Shown here: one piece after another, positions 53,399 to 61,666 of the stretch
Layout: every line of letters starts with the position of its first letter
How positions within the stretch are numbered: position 1 is the stretch's first letter
Source: Streptomyces xinghaiensis S187
GTDB lineage: Bacteria; Actinomycetota; Actinomycetes; Streptomycetales; Streptomycetaceae
Assembly (NCBI RefSeq): GCF_000220705.2
Contig: NZ_CP023202.1
Span: forward strand, 2,852,001 to 2,916,000
Direction of reading: 5' to 3'
Length of the DNA: 64,000 nt
The notes under the pieces: generated by a model
What the model saw: the letters and a program-made list of their open reading frames with translations, nothing else
Database searches by the model: none
Told to the model about the DNA's origin: nothing
Position numbers and translations under genes: made by a program

Positions 53399-55242
53399 TC
53401 GACCGTCACCGACTTCGCGAGGTTCCTCGGCTGGTCCACCTCGTTGCCGCGGGCCGTGGCCAGTTCGCAGGCGAAGACCTGCAGCGGGACCGTCGCCACC
53501 AGCGGCTGGAGCAGCGTCGGGGTGGGCGGGATGCGGATCAGGTGGTCGGCGTACGGCACCACCGTCTCGTCGCCGTCCTCGGCGATGACGATGGTGCGCG
53601 CGCCCCGGGCCCGGATCTCCTGGATGTTGGAGACGATCTTGTCGTGCAGCACCGACCGCCCGCGCGGCGAGGGCACGACCACGACGACCGGGAGGTCCTC
53701 CTCGATCAGCGCGATCGGACCGTGCTTGAGCTCACCGGCGGCGAAGCCCTCGGCGTGCATGTAGGCGAGTTCCTTGAGCTTGAGCGCTCCCTCCAGGGCG
53801 ACCGGGAAGCCGACGTGCCGGCCGAGGAACAGCACGGTGTTCTTGTCGGCGAGGCTGCGGGCCAGCTCCCGTACCGGCTCCATCGTGCCGAGCACCTGTT
53901 CGACCTGGACGGAGATCGCCGACAGCTCCTGGATGACGGAGTGGATCTCGTCGCCCCACTTGGTGCCGCGCACCTGGCCGAGGTAGAGCGCGACGAGGTA
54001 GCAGGCGACGAGCTGGGTGAGGAACGCCTTGGTGGACGCGACCGCGACCTCCGGCCCGGCGTGGGTGTAGAGCACGGCGTCGGACTCGCGCGGGATCGTC
54101 GAGCCGTTGGTGTTGCAGATGGCGAGGACGCGGGCGCCCTGCTCGCGGGCGTGCCGGAGCGCCATCAGGGTGTCCATGGTCTCGCCGGACTGGCTGATGG
54201 CGATGACGAGGGTGCGGTGGTCGAGGATCGGGTCGCGGTAGCGGAACTCGCTGGCCAGCTCGGTCTCGCAGGGAATGCGCGTCCAGTGCTCGATGGCGTA
54301 CTTGGCGATCATCCCGGCGTGGAAGGCGGTGCCGCAGGCCACGATGACGATCTTGCCGATCTCGCGCAGCTCGGACGGCGGGATGCGCACCTCGTCCAGC
54401 AGCAGGGTGCCCGAGCCGTCGATCCGGCCGAGGAGGGTGTCGGCGACGGCCTTCGGCTGCTCAGCGATCTCCTTGAGCATGAAGTAGTCGTAGCCGCCCT
54501 TCTCGGCGGCGGAGGCGTCCCAGTCGACGTGGTACTCGCGGACGTCGGCCGGGCTGCCGTCGAAGTTCGTGACCGTCACGCCGTCCCGGCGGAGTTCGAC
54601 CACCTGGTCCTGGCCCAGCTCGATCGCCTCGCGGGTGTGCGCGATGAACGCGGCCACGTCGGAGGCGAGGAAGGACTCGCCGTCGCCGACGCCCACCACC
54701 AGCGGCGAGTTGCGGCGCGCGCCGACCACCACGTCCGGCTCGTCGGCGTGCACGGCGACCAGGGTGAAGGCGCCCTCCAGCCGGCCGCACACCTGGCGCA
54801 TCGCCTCGGCCAGGTCGCCGCAGGAGGAGAACTCCTCGGCCAGCAGGTGGGAGACGACCTCGGTGTCGGTCTCGGAGAGGAGCTGGTGGCCCCGGTCGGT
54901 CAGCTCGGCCCGCAGCTGGGCGAAGTTCTCGATGATGCCGTTGTGGACGACGGCGACGCGGCCCGCGTTGTCCAGATGCGGATGGGCGTTCGCGTCCGTG
55001 GGGGCGCCGTGGGTGGCCCAGCGGGTGTGGCCGATACCGGTGGAACCGGACGGCAGCGGGCGGCCCGCCAGCTCCTTCTCCAGGTTGGCCAGTTTGCCCG
55101 CCTTCTTCGCGGCGGCCAGCCCGCCGTCGGCGAGCACGGCGACCCCGGCCGAGTCATAGCCCCGGTACTCCAGGCGCTTCAGACCGGCGATGACAACGTC
55201 GAGGGCGGACTGCCCTCCCACATACCCAACGATTCCGCACAT
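53395..55242 (-). CDS. glmS: glutamine-fructose-6-phosphate aminotransferase (isomerizing)
   Basis: 615 residues, full length. It makes glucosamine-6-phosphate from fructose-6-phosphate and glutamine. The N-terminal glutaminase starts MCGIVGYVGG with catalytic Cys at position 2. The later motifs are GHTRWATHG, NGIIENFAQL and SETDTEVVSHLL. Two SIS domains follow (ACGTAFHAGMIAKY, SQSGETMDTL, and GRHVGFPVALEGALKLKE) and the C-terminus ends NLAKSVTVE. ATG 55242 is used. The product goes to GlmM, encoded 2.7 kb away. Confidence 0.98.
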   Translation of the reverse strand: MCGIVGYVGGQSALDVVIAGLKRLEYRGYDSAGVAVLADGGLAAAKKAGKLANLEKELAGRPLPSGSTGIGHTRWATHGAPTDANAHPHLDNAGRVAVVHNGIIENFAQLRAELTDRGHQLLSETDTEVVSHLLAEEFSSCGDLAEAMRQVCGRLEGAFTLVAVHADEPDVVVGARRNSPLVVGVGDGESFLASDVAAFIAHTREAIELGQDQVVELRRDGVTVTNFDGSPADVREYHVDWDASAAEKGGYDYFMLKEIAEQPKAVADTLLGRIDGSGTLLLDEVRIPPSELREIGKIVIVACGTAFHAGMIAKYAIEHWTRIPCETELASEFRYRDPILDHRTLVIAISQSGETMDTLMALRHAREQGARVLAICNTNGSTIPRESDAVLYTHAGPEVAVASTKAFLTQLVACYLVALYLGQVRGTKWGDEIHSVIQELSAISVQVEQVLGTMEPVRELARSLADKNTVLFLGRHVGFPVALEGALKLKELAYMHAEGFAAGELKHGPIALIEEDLPVVVVVPSPRGRSVLHDKIVSNIQEIRARGARTIVIAEDGDETVVPYADHLIRIPPTPTLLQPLVATVPLQVFACELATARGNEVDQPRNLAKSVTVE

Positions 55243-55357
55243 GACCGCAGCCTACGGCCCCGCACCGGTGGCCGGCCGCCTCGGGGGCCCGGCGAGGGCC
55301 CGGCACCGTTCACGGCGGCGGCCACGGCGGCGGCCTCACGAGTGGAGCGGCGTGCCG

Positions 55358-55645
55358 TCAGCCGCCCCGTTCCATCCGGTCCCGGGCGTCCCGCAGCAGC
55401 CACAGGAACTCGGACTCCTCGCAGCTGGGCTTGGAGCCCGTCCGGTAGAGGTCTATGGAGTCGTCGAGGTCCTCCATCAGGTCCTCGTCGGGCAACTCGT
55501 CGGCCAGCTCGCTGACGATCCGTCCCGCCGCTCCCCGCCGTTCCGCGCGGGCGTCGGAGCGCCGGGGCCGCGGCGCCGGGCCGCCCTGCCCCCTGCCGAA
55601 CAGGTGGCCGAAGATCCGGGCCGGGCCGTGCACGGATACGGACAT
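55358..55645 (-). CDS. hypothetical protein
   Basis: 95 residues (MSVSVHGPARIFGHLFGRGQGG). A basic first half (APRPRRSDARAERRGAA) is followed by an acidic helical half (ELADELPDEDLMEDLDDSIDLYRTGSKPSCEESEFLWLLRDARDRME). I do not recognise a family. A G-run (AGGGGGG) precedes ATG 55645. It is divergent from coaA and upstream of glmS. Confidence 0.75.
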   Translation of the reverse strand: MSVSVHGPARIFGHLFGRGQGGPAPRPRRSDARAERRGAAGRIVSELADELPDEDLMEDLDDSIDLYRTGSKPSCEESEFLWLLRDARDRMERGG

Positions 55646-55847
55646 GGGTTCCCCCCTGGTCGCGGGTGCGGACGGCCGGCGGGACGCGCCCGCGCCCCGC
55701 TCCCCCGAGCAGGTTTCCGGCCGGCGTTCCGTTGCCCGAACGTTATGCCGTGCCGAACATTCTGTGTAGGCCCCGGGGAGAACGGATGTGCGCCGCGCGG
55801 GGCGCGCTTCCGCACCCCCGCGCCCCGCCCCGCTCCGTGCCCACCCG

Positions 55848-55853
55848 CACAAT
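55848..55853 (+). promoter_or_regulatory. -10 box of a probable leaderless coaA transcript
   Basis: CACAAT ends 7 bp before the coaA GTG at 55861, and there is no Shine-Dalgarno site. This matches the layout seen before the methyltransferase gene at 28118. Confidence 0.5.
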
Positions 55854-55860
55854 GGGCCTC

Positions 55861-56847
55861 GTGTCCCTCACCGAGCCGCAGCAGCGACGCCGTTCCGACG
55901 CCACCCCCTATATGGATCTCACCCGTGCGGAGTGGAGTGCGCTGCGCGAGCGGACCCCCCTGCCCCTGACCGCGGACGAGGTCGAACGCCTGCGCGGTCT
56001 CGGCGACGTCATCGACCTCGACGAGGTCCGCGAGGTCTACCTGCCGCTCTCCCGGCTCCTCAACCTCTATGTGGCCGCCGCCGGCAATCTGCGCGGCGCG
56101 CTCAACACCTTCCTCGGCGACACCGCGAGCGGGCACGGCGTCCAGCCCGGCACCCCGTTCGTCATCGGCGTCGCGGGGAGCGTCGCCGTCGGCAAGTCCA
56201 CCGTGGCCCGGCTGCTCCAGGCCCTGCTGGCCCTCTGGCCGGAGCATCCCCGGGTCGAACTCGTCACCACGGACGGCTTCCTGCTCCCCAACGCCGAACT
56301 GCACCGGCGCGGCCTGATGTCCCGCAAGGGCTTCCCCGAGTCGTACGACCGGCGGGCGCTGACCCGCTTCGTCGCCGAGGTCAAAGCGGGCCGGGACGTG
56401 GTCACCGCCCCCGTGTACTCCCACCTCATCTACGACATCGTGCCGGGCGAGCGGCTGACCGTGCGCCGCCCCGACATACTGATCGTCGAGGGCCTCAACG
56501 TCCTCCAGCCCGCCCTGCCGGGCCACGACGGACGCACCCGGGTCGGCCTCGCCGACTACTTCGACTTCAGCGTCTACGTGGACGCGCGGACCGAGGACAT
56601 CGAGCAGTGGTACCTCGGCAGGTTCCGCAAGCTGCGCGAGACCGCCTTCCAGAACCCGTTCTCGTACTTCCGCAAGTACACCCAGGTCTCCGAGGAGGAG
56701 GCGCTGGACTACGCCCGGCGGATGTGGAGCACGATCAACCGGCCCAACCTGGAGCAGAACATCGTCCCGACCCGGGGCCGCGCCAACCTCGTCCTCCGCA
56801 AGGGCTCCGACCACAAGGTGCAGCGGCTGAGCCTGCGCAAGCTGTGA
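55861..56847 (+). CDS. coaA: pantothenate kinase, type I
   Basis: 328 residues. It phosphorylates pantothenate, the first step of CoA synthesis. The P-loop is IGVAGSVAVGKSTVARLLQ. Then come VELVTTDGFLLPN, RKGFPESYDRRALTRF, YSHLIYDIVPGE and IVEGLNVLQ, all typical of the bacterial type I enzyme. The C-terminal region has FRKYTQVSEEEA and WSTINRPNLEQNIVPTRGRA. GTG 55861 is preferred; an ATG at 55852 (three codons upstream) is possible. Confidence 0.96.
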   Translation: MSLTEPQQRRRSDATPYMDLTRAEWSALRERTPLPLTADEVERLRGLGDVIDLDEVREVYLPLSRLLNLYVAAAGNLRGALNTFLGDTASGHGVQPGTPFVIGVAGSVAVGKSTVARLLQALLALWPEHPRVELVTTDGFLLPNAELHRRGLMSRKGFPESYDRRALTRFVAEVKAGRDVVTAPVYSHLIYDIVPGERLTVRRPDILIVEGLNVLQPALPGHDGRTRVGLADYFDFSVYVDARTEDIEQWYLGRFRKLRETAFQNPFSYFRKYTQVSEEEALDYARRMWSTINRPNLEQNIVPTRGRANLVLRKGSDHKVQRLSLRKL

Positions 56848-56882
56848 CCCGGCCCGGGGCCCGGCGCGCGTAATCTGCGCCC

Positions 56883-57854
56883 ATGCTGCAGCTCCGGATC
56901 ATCTGCCCCGCCGACCGCACCGAGCAGGTCACGGCGCTGCTGCGGCGGGCCGTGGGCACCGCCAACCTGATGGTCGTCCCGGGGGCCGGACGGGACCCCG
57001 CCGGGGACCTGGTGGTCTGCGACGTGGCGCGCGAGGCGGCCGACGAGGTGACGGACGAGCTGCGGGAGCTGCGCCTCCACGAGGACGGCTCGGTCGCCCT
57101 CCAGGACATCGCCGTCTCCCTGTCGCGACGGGCCGAGCAGGCCGAGCGGGACGCCCCGGGCGAGCCGGCGGACGCGGTGCTGTGGGAGGAGCTCTCGGAG
57201 GCCACCCACGAGGAGTCGGCCGTCTCGGTCACCTATCTGGCGTTCATGACGGTCGCGGTGATGATCGCGTCCTGCGGCGTGATGCTGGACAACGCCGTCC
57301 TGATCGTGGGAGCCATGGCGGTCGGCCCGGAGTTCGGGCCGCTGTCGGGGGTGAGCACCGGGCTGGTGCTGGGACGCCTGCGGGAGGCCGGACGCTCGTT
57401 CACCGCGCTGACCGCGGGGTTCGCGGTCGCCGTGGCCGCCGCCACGGCCTTCGTCCTGGCGCTGGACGCGACCGGGGTGTTCAGCGCGGACATGCTGGCC
57501 GGCGAGGACGGGCCCACCGAGTTCGTCTGGCAGCCGGGCCATGTCTCGCTGGTGGTGGCACTGCTCGCGGGCATCGCCGGGACGCTCTCGCTGACCTCGG
57601 AGAAGTCGGGCGCCCTGATCGGCGTGGCGATCTCCGTGACGACGGTTCCCGCGGCGGCCAACGCGGCCGCCGCGCTGGCCTACGGCGACCTGGAGGAGCT
57701 GCGCGGCTCGGGTCTGCAGCTCGCGGTGAACCTGGCCGGCATCATCGCCGCGGGCGCGCTCACCCTGCTCGTCCAGAAGAAGCTGCTGGAGCGGACGAAG
57801 CGGCGTGAGCGCGCCCTGGCGGAGCAGCGGGCCGGGGGCGGGGCGGGGCAGTAG
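56883..57854 (+). CDS. DUF389 membrane protein
   Basis: 323 residues. A soluble N-terminal part (LQLRIICPADRTEQVTALLRRAVG) precedes DUF389, with hydrophobic segments such as TYLAFMTVAVMIASCGVML, NAVLIVGAMAVGPEFGPLSG, ALTAGFAVAVAAATAFVLAL and VALLAGIAGTLSLTSEKS. The signature GAMAVGPEFGP is clear. The function is unknown; transport has been suggested. A TAATCT hexamer 6 bp before ATG 56883, without a Shine-Dalgarno site, suggests a leaderless mRNA even though coaA ends only 35 bp upstream. Confidence 0.9.
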   Translation: MLQLRIICPADRTEQVTALLRRAVGTANLMVVPGAGRDPAGDLVVCDVAREAADEVTDELRELRLHEDGSVALQDIAVSLSRRAEQAERDAPGEPADAVLWEELSEATHEESAVSVTYLAFMTVAVMIASCGVMLDNAVLIVGAMAVGPEFGPLSGVSTGLVLGRLREAGRSFTALTAGFAVAVAAATAFVLALDATGVFSADMLAGEDGPTEFVWQPGHVSLVVALLAGIAGTLSLTSEKSGALIGVAISVTTVPAAANAAAALAYGDLEELRGSGLQLAVNLAGIIAAGALTLLVQKKLLERTKRRERALAEQRAGGGAGQ

Positions 57855-57900
57855 CAGGCGCCGGCCGGTAGCGGGCACCGGCCGGACGCCCGGCGCGGGG

Positions 57901-59259
57901 CTAGCCGAGCGCTGACTTCACCGCGTCGGCCAGCCGTCCGGCGACCGAGCGGGCCTGCTCGGTGTCGGGCGCCTCGACCATCACGCGGACCAGCGGTTCC
58001 GTCCCCGAGGGGCGGAGCAGCACCCGCCCGGTGGCGCCGAGTTCGCGCTCCGCGTCGGCGACGGCCGCGGCCAGCTCGGCGCTGGAGTCGACCCGGGACT
58101 TGTCCACGTCGGGGACGTTCACGAGGACCTGCGGCAGCCGGTCCATGACGGACGCCAGGTCCCGCAGGCCGCGTCCGGTGGCGGTGATCCGGGCGGCCAG
58201 CATCAGGCCGGTCAGCGTGCCGTCGCCGGTGGTCGCGTGGTCGAGGATGATGACGTGGCCGGACTGTTCGCCGCCGAGGGCGAAGCCCTCCCGCTTCATC
58301 TCCTCCAGGACGTACCGGTCGCCGACGGCGGTCTGCACCAGTTCGATGCCCTCGCGCTCCATGGCGAGTGTGAAGCCGAGGTTCGACATCACGGTGGCGA
58401 CGACGGTGTTCTTCCGCAGATGGCCCTGCTCCCGCAGGCCGAGCGCGAGGACGGCGAGGATCTGGTCGCCGTCGACCTCGTTGCCCTCGGCGTCGACGGC
58501 GAGGCAGCGGTCGGCGTCGCCGTCGTGGGCGATGCCGAGGTCCGCGCCGTGCTCCAGGACGGCGTCCCGGACCAGGGAGAGGTGGGTGGAGCCGCAGCCG
58601 TCGTTGATGTTGAGGCCGTCCGGGTCGGCGGCGATGGTGACGACCTCGGCGCCGGCCCGCGCGAACGCCTCCGGGGAGACCCGGGCGGCCGCGCCGTTGG
58701 CCTCGTCGAGGACGACCTTGAGGCCGTCGAGACGGTTCGGGAGGACACCGATGAGGTGCGCGACGTAGTTGTCGAAGCCCTCGTCGTAGTTGCGGACCCG
58801 GCCGACACCCCCGCCGGTCGGACGGTCCCAGGGCTCGCCGGCGCCGTGCGAGGTGTAGAGGGCCTCGATGCGGTCCTCCAGCTCGTCGGCGAGTTTGTGG
58901 CCGCCGCGGGCGAAGAACTTGATGCCGTTGTCCGGCATCGGATTGTGGCTGGCCGAGAGCATCACGCCGAGGTCGGCGCCCAGCGCGCCGGTGAGGTACG
59001 CCACCGCGGGGGTGGGCAGCACACCGACGCGCAGGACGTCCACACCCGCGCTGGCGAGGCCCGCCACCACGGCCGATTCCAGGAACTCCCCGGACGCGCG
59101 CGGGTCACGTCCCACCACGGCCGTCGGGCGATGGCCCTCGAACGTACCCGCCTCGGCGAGCACATGCGCCGCCGCGACCGACAGGCCGAGCGCGAGCTCG
59201 GCGGTCAGATCCGCGTTGGCGACACCGCGCACACCGTCCGTGCCGAAGAGTCGTCCCAC
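57901..59259 (-). CDS. glmM: phosphoglucosamine mutase
   Basis: 452 residues, normal length. It converts glucosamine-6-phosphate to glucosamine-1-phosphate for UDP-GlcNAc. The phosphoserine loop is MLSASHNPMPDNGIKFF, the metal loop DGDADR, the sugar loop GGEQSGHVI, and the phosphate loop RPSGTEPLVRVMVE. GTG 59259 has GGAGG 6 bp upstream; the longer reading from 59304 does not match the family start (GRLFGTDGVRG). It is downstream of rpsI. Confidence 0.97.
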   Translation of the reverse strand: MGRLFGTDGVRGVANADLTAELALGLSVAAAHVLAEAGTFEGHRPTAVVGRDPRASGEFLESAVVAGLASAGVDVLRVGVLPTPAVAYLTGALGADLGVMLSASHNPMPDNGIKFFARGGHKLADELEDRIEALYTSHGAGEPWDRPTGGGVGRVRNYDEGFDNYVAHLIGVLPNRLDGLKVVLDEANGAAARVSPEAFARAGAEVVTIAADPDGLNINDGCGSTHLSLVRDAVLEHGADLGIAHDGDADRCLAVDAEGNEVDGDQILAVLALGLREQGHLRKNTVVATVMSNLGFTLAMEREGIELVQTAVGDRYVLEEMKREGFALGGEQSGHVIILDHATTGDGTLTGLMLAARITATGRGLRDLASVMDRLPQVLVNVPDVDKSRVDSSAELAAAVADAERELGATGRVLLRPSGTEPLVRVMVEAPDTEQARSVAGRLADAVKSALG

Positions 59260-59386
59260 TGGTGTCCTCCGTCTGTGCTGCACAGGTGCCGCGCACGGCC
59301 GCACACTGCTGTGATCTCGCCGGGAGCCTGCCTGGCTTCGGGGCGTCCTGCTGCCTGTATACGCCTCTGGCCGACCATATGACGAA

Positions 59387-59421
59387 CGCCCCGGCAGGCA
59401 CGGAGTGTGCCCGCCGGGGCG
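59387..59421. terminator. terminator hairpin after rpsI
   Basis: A 9-bp stem (CGCCCCGGC), one mismatch and a further 5-bp stem around a GGAGT loop, 22 bp downstream of the rpsI stop and before glmM. Confidence 0.8.
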
Positions 59422-59443
59422 AGTCGTACGGTGGGGTGAACGC

Positions 59444-59932
59444 TCAGCGCTTGCTGTACTGCGGCGCCTTGCGGGCCTTCTTGAGACCGGCCTTCTTCCG
59501 CTCGACGGCGCGGTCGTCGCGGCTCAGGAAGCCGGCCTTCTTGAGGGGGCCGCGGTTGTTGTCCACGTCCGCCTCGTTCAGGGCGCGGGCCACGCCGAGG
59601 CGCAGCGCACCGGCCTGGCCGGAGATGCCGCCGCCGCTGATGCGGGCGATGACGTCGTAGCGGTTGTCGAGCTCCAGCACCTTGAAGGGCTCGTTGACTT
59701 CCTGCTGGTGCACCTTGTTGGGGAAGTACTCCTCAAGGGTGCGACCGTTGATCTTCCACTTGCCACTGCCCGGCACGATGCGGACGCGGGCGATGGCGTT
59801 CTTGCGGCGGCCCAGGCCGGCGGCCGGCTGCGGGTTGCCGAAGCGGGACGCGAGCGACTCGCTGGTGTACTCCTCGACGCCGGGGGTCTCCTCGACGTCG
59901 ACGACGGGGGCTTCTGCGGTGGTCTCGGCCAC
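59444..59932 (-). CDS. rpsI: 30S ribosomal protein S9
   Basis: 162 residues; the actinobacterial form with a 30-residue acidic N-terminal extension (AETTAEAPVVDVEETPGVEE). Family blocks are GLGRRKNAIARVRIVPGSGKW, SGGGISGQAGALRLGVARAL and the C-terminal KKARKAPQYSKR, whose tail reaches the P-site tRNA. GTG 59932 has GAGGAG 5 bp upstream. It is cotranscribed with rplM. Confidence 0.98.
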   Translation of the reverse strand: MAETTAEAPVVDVEETPGVEEYTSESLASRFGNPQPAAGLGRRKNAIARVRIVPGSGKWKINGRTLEEYFPNKVHQQEVNEPFKVLELDNRYDVIARISGGGISGQAGALRLGVARALNEADVDNNRGPLKKAGFLSRDDRAVERKKAGLKKARKAPQYSKR

Positions 59933-59970
59933 GATTCTCCTCAGATTCTCTTCTGTTGGGGGTGGCCGGA

Positions 59971-60414
59971 CTACTGCGCGACCTGGGTGATCTCGAACGG
60001 AACCGGCTGCTGGGCGGCGTGCGGGTGCTCGGAGCCGGCGTAGACCTTCAGCTTCGAGAGGACCTGGCGGCCCAGCGAGTTCTTCGGGATCATGCCCTTG
60101 ATGGCCTTCTCCACGGCCTTCTCGGGGTTGTTCCGCAGCAGGTCGTCGTAGCGGACGGACCGCAGACCACCCGGGTAGCCGGAGTGGCGGTAGGCCAGCT
60201 TCTGGGTCCGCTTGTTGCCGGAGAGGTGCACCTTGTCGGCGTTGATGATGATGACGAAGTCACCAGCGTCAACGTGCGGCGCGTACACCGGCTTGTGCTT
60301 GCCACGCAGGATGGTGGCGGCCTGGGAGGCCAGGCGTCCGAGAACCACGTCGGTGGCGTCGATGACGTACCACTGACGCTGGACGTCGCCGGGCTTGGGG
60401 CTGTACGTACGCAC
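59971..60414 (-). CDS. rplM: 50S ribosomal protein L13
   Basis: 147 residues, normal length (RTYSPKPGDVQRQWYVIDATDVVLGRLAS). The GKHKPVYAPHVDAGDFVIIINA and SGNKRTQKLAYRHSGYPGG blocks and the GMIPKNSLGRQVLSKLKVY motif are intact. GTG 60414 is used. It is first in the rplM-rpsI operon, about 200 nt below a sigma-HrdB-type promoter. Confidence 0.98.
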   Translation of the reverse strand: MRTYSPKPGDVQRQWYVIDATDVVLGRLASQAATILRGKHKPVYAPHVDAGDFVIIINADKVHLSGNKRTQKLAYRHSGYPGGLRSVRYDDLLRNNPEKAVEKAIKGMIPKNSLGRQVLSKLKVYAGSEHPHAAQQPVPFEITQVAQ

Positions 60415-60440
60415 GGTCGTTAGCCTTCGCTTCTGCAGTG

Positions 60441-60479
60441 ATGGGGTCTCCCCCAGCCCGCCAGGGCTGTGGGGAAAGG
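60441..60479. repeat. small palindromic element in the rplM leader
   Basis: ATGGGG, a hairpin with arms CCCCAGCCC and GGGCTGTGGGG, then AAAGG. The frame resembles the palindrome that interrupts tnpA. In the rplM leader it could act as a leader hairpin or be a dispersed repeat. Confidence 0.55.
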
Positions 60480-60624
60480 TCCTGACAAGGTCACCCGGAC
60501 GATCACGACAGCCGTGGCGCCACGGGTGACGCAGCCCGTGCCTGCCGCTGGTGTTCGGCCCGGTGGACCGGCGTAAGGCCCCCTCACGTGAGATAGAGCA
60601 AGCCAATACGCATAACGAACCCGC

Positions 60625-60654
60625 AGAATACCGGCCCGCCCCCACGCCGGTCAA
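60625..60654 (-). promoter_or_regulatory. rplM-rpsI promoter (sigma-HrdB type)
   Basis: On the minus strand TTGACC, 18 bp, TATTCT, close to the vegetative consensus, about 210 bp upstream of rplM. The -35 overlaps the stop region of the LysR gene. Confidence 0.75.
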
Positions 60655-61592
60655 AACGCCTCCCGCCCGCCGGCCGGGACCGCGCCCGGCCGCGCGGCGG
60701 CGGCCCCGCGGAGCGCGTCGAGCCCGGCCGCGACGGCCGGGTGCCCCGCCCCGCCCCGCCGCGTCCCCGCGACGATCCGCCGGAACGGCACGGGCTCCCC
60801 GGTCAGCGGCACCCGGACCACCGCGTGCGGGGACGGCAGCGGCACCAGCCGCGGCAGCAGGCACACCCCGAGCCCCTCGGCCACCAGCGCCGACACCGCG
60901 AACCACTCCTTGGCCTCGTGCGCCACCCGCGGCGTGAACCCCGCGGCGGCGCAGGCGGCGGCCAGCAGCCCGAAGGTGTCGTTGTCCCGCCGCTTGACGA
61001 TCCAGGGCTCGGCCGCGGCCTCGGCGAGGGTCACCCCGCCCGGCCGGGCCAGCCGGTGCCCCTCCGGCACCAGAAGGTCCTGACGGTCGTCCAGCAGCGG
61101 GAACTGTTCGAAGCGCGGGTCGGGCACCGGCGGCACCCCGGGGCCGGGCAGCACGAGGGCCAGATCGGTCTCACCGGCGAGCAGCAGCCGGAAGCAGTCG
61201 CCGCTCTCCTCCTCCCTCACCTGGGCCGTCAGCCCCGGATGGGCGGCACGCAGCGCCGTCACGGCCGGGGCGGCCAGCGCCGCGACGGCCGAGGAGACGC
61301 CGCAGAGCCGGAGGGTGCCGGTGATCTCCCGCCCCTCGGCGGCCAGTTCGGCCCGGGCCGCCTCCCACTGGGTGTGCAGCGTCTCGGCGTGCCGCAGCAG
61401 GATCCGCGCGGCCGGTGTGAGCCGTACGCCGCGCCCCTCGGGCCGGAGCAGCTCGACGCCGAGCTCGCGCGCGAGCTGCCGCAGCTGCTGGGAGACGGCG
61501 GAGGGGGTGAGGTGGAGCGCCGCCGCGGTCTCCGTCACCGTGCCGTGCTCGGCCAGGGCGCGCAGGACTCGCAGTCTCCGTAAATCGACCAT
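60651..61592 (-). CDS. LysR-family transcriptional regulator
   Basis: 313 residues. The N-terminal winged helix (LRRLRVLRALAEHGTVTETAAALHLTPSAVSQQLRQLARELG) and the LysR effector domain (LRLCGVSSAVAALAAPAV onward, with GLGVCLLPRL) are clear. A divergent EamA exporter is the likely target, with the effector perhaps an exported amino acid or metabolite; this is inference. ATG 61592 lies 2 bp from the palindrome TAGCAAATGCTA, so the regulator probably represses itself. Confidence 0.93.
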   Translation of the reverse strand: MVDLRRLRVLRALAEHGTVTETAAALHLTPSAVSQQLRQLARELGVELLRPEGRGVRLTPAARILLRHAETLHTQWEAARAELAAEGREITGTLRLCGVSSAVAALAAPAVTALRAAHPGLTAQVREEESGDCFRLLLAGETDLALVLPGPGVPPVPDPRFEQFPLLDDRQDLLVPEGHRLARPGGVTLAEAAAEPWIVKRRDNDTFGLLAAACAAAGFTPRVAHEAKEWFAVSALVAEGLGVCLLPRLVPLPSPHAVVRVPLTGEPVPFRRIVAGTRRGGAGHPAVAAGLDALRGAAAARPGAVPAGGREAF

Positions 61593-61593
61593 G

Positions 61594-61605
61594 TAGCAAA
61601 TGCTA
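61594..61605. promoter_or_regulatory. LysR-type operator candidate
   Basis: TAGCA-AA-TGCTA, a perfect 5-bp inverted repeat of the T-N(10)-A kind, in the short AT-richer gap between the regulator and the exporter. Confidence 0.6.
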
Positions 61606-61666
61606 AAGGAATTCGACCCCAAACGTTCGATGGACGTACACAGTTGGGGCGCCGGAGCCTTGGGGG

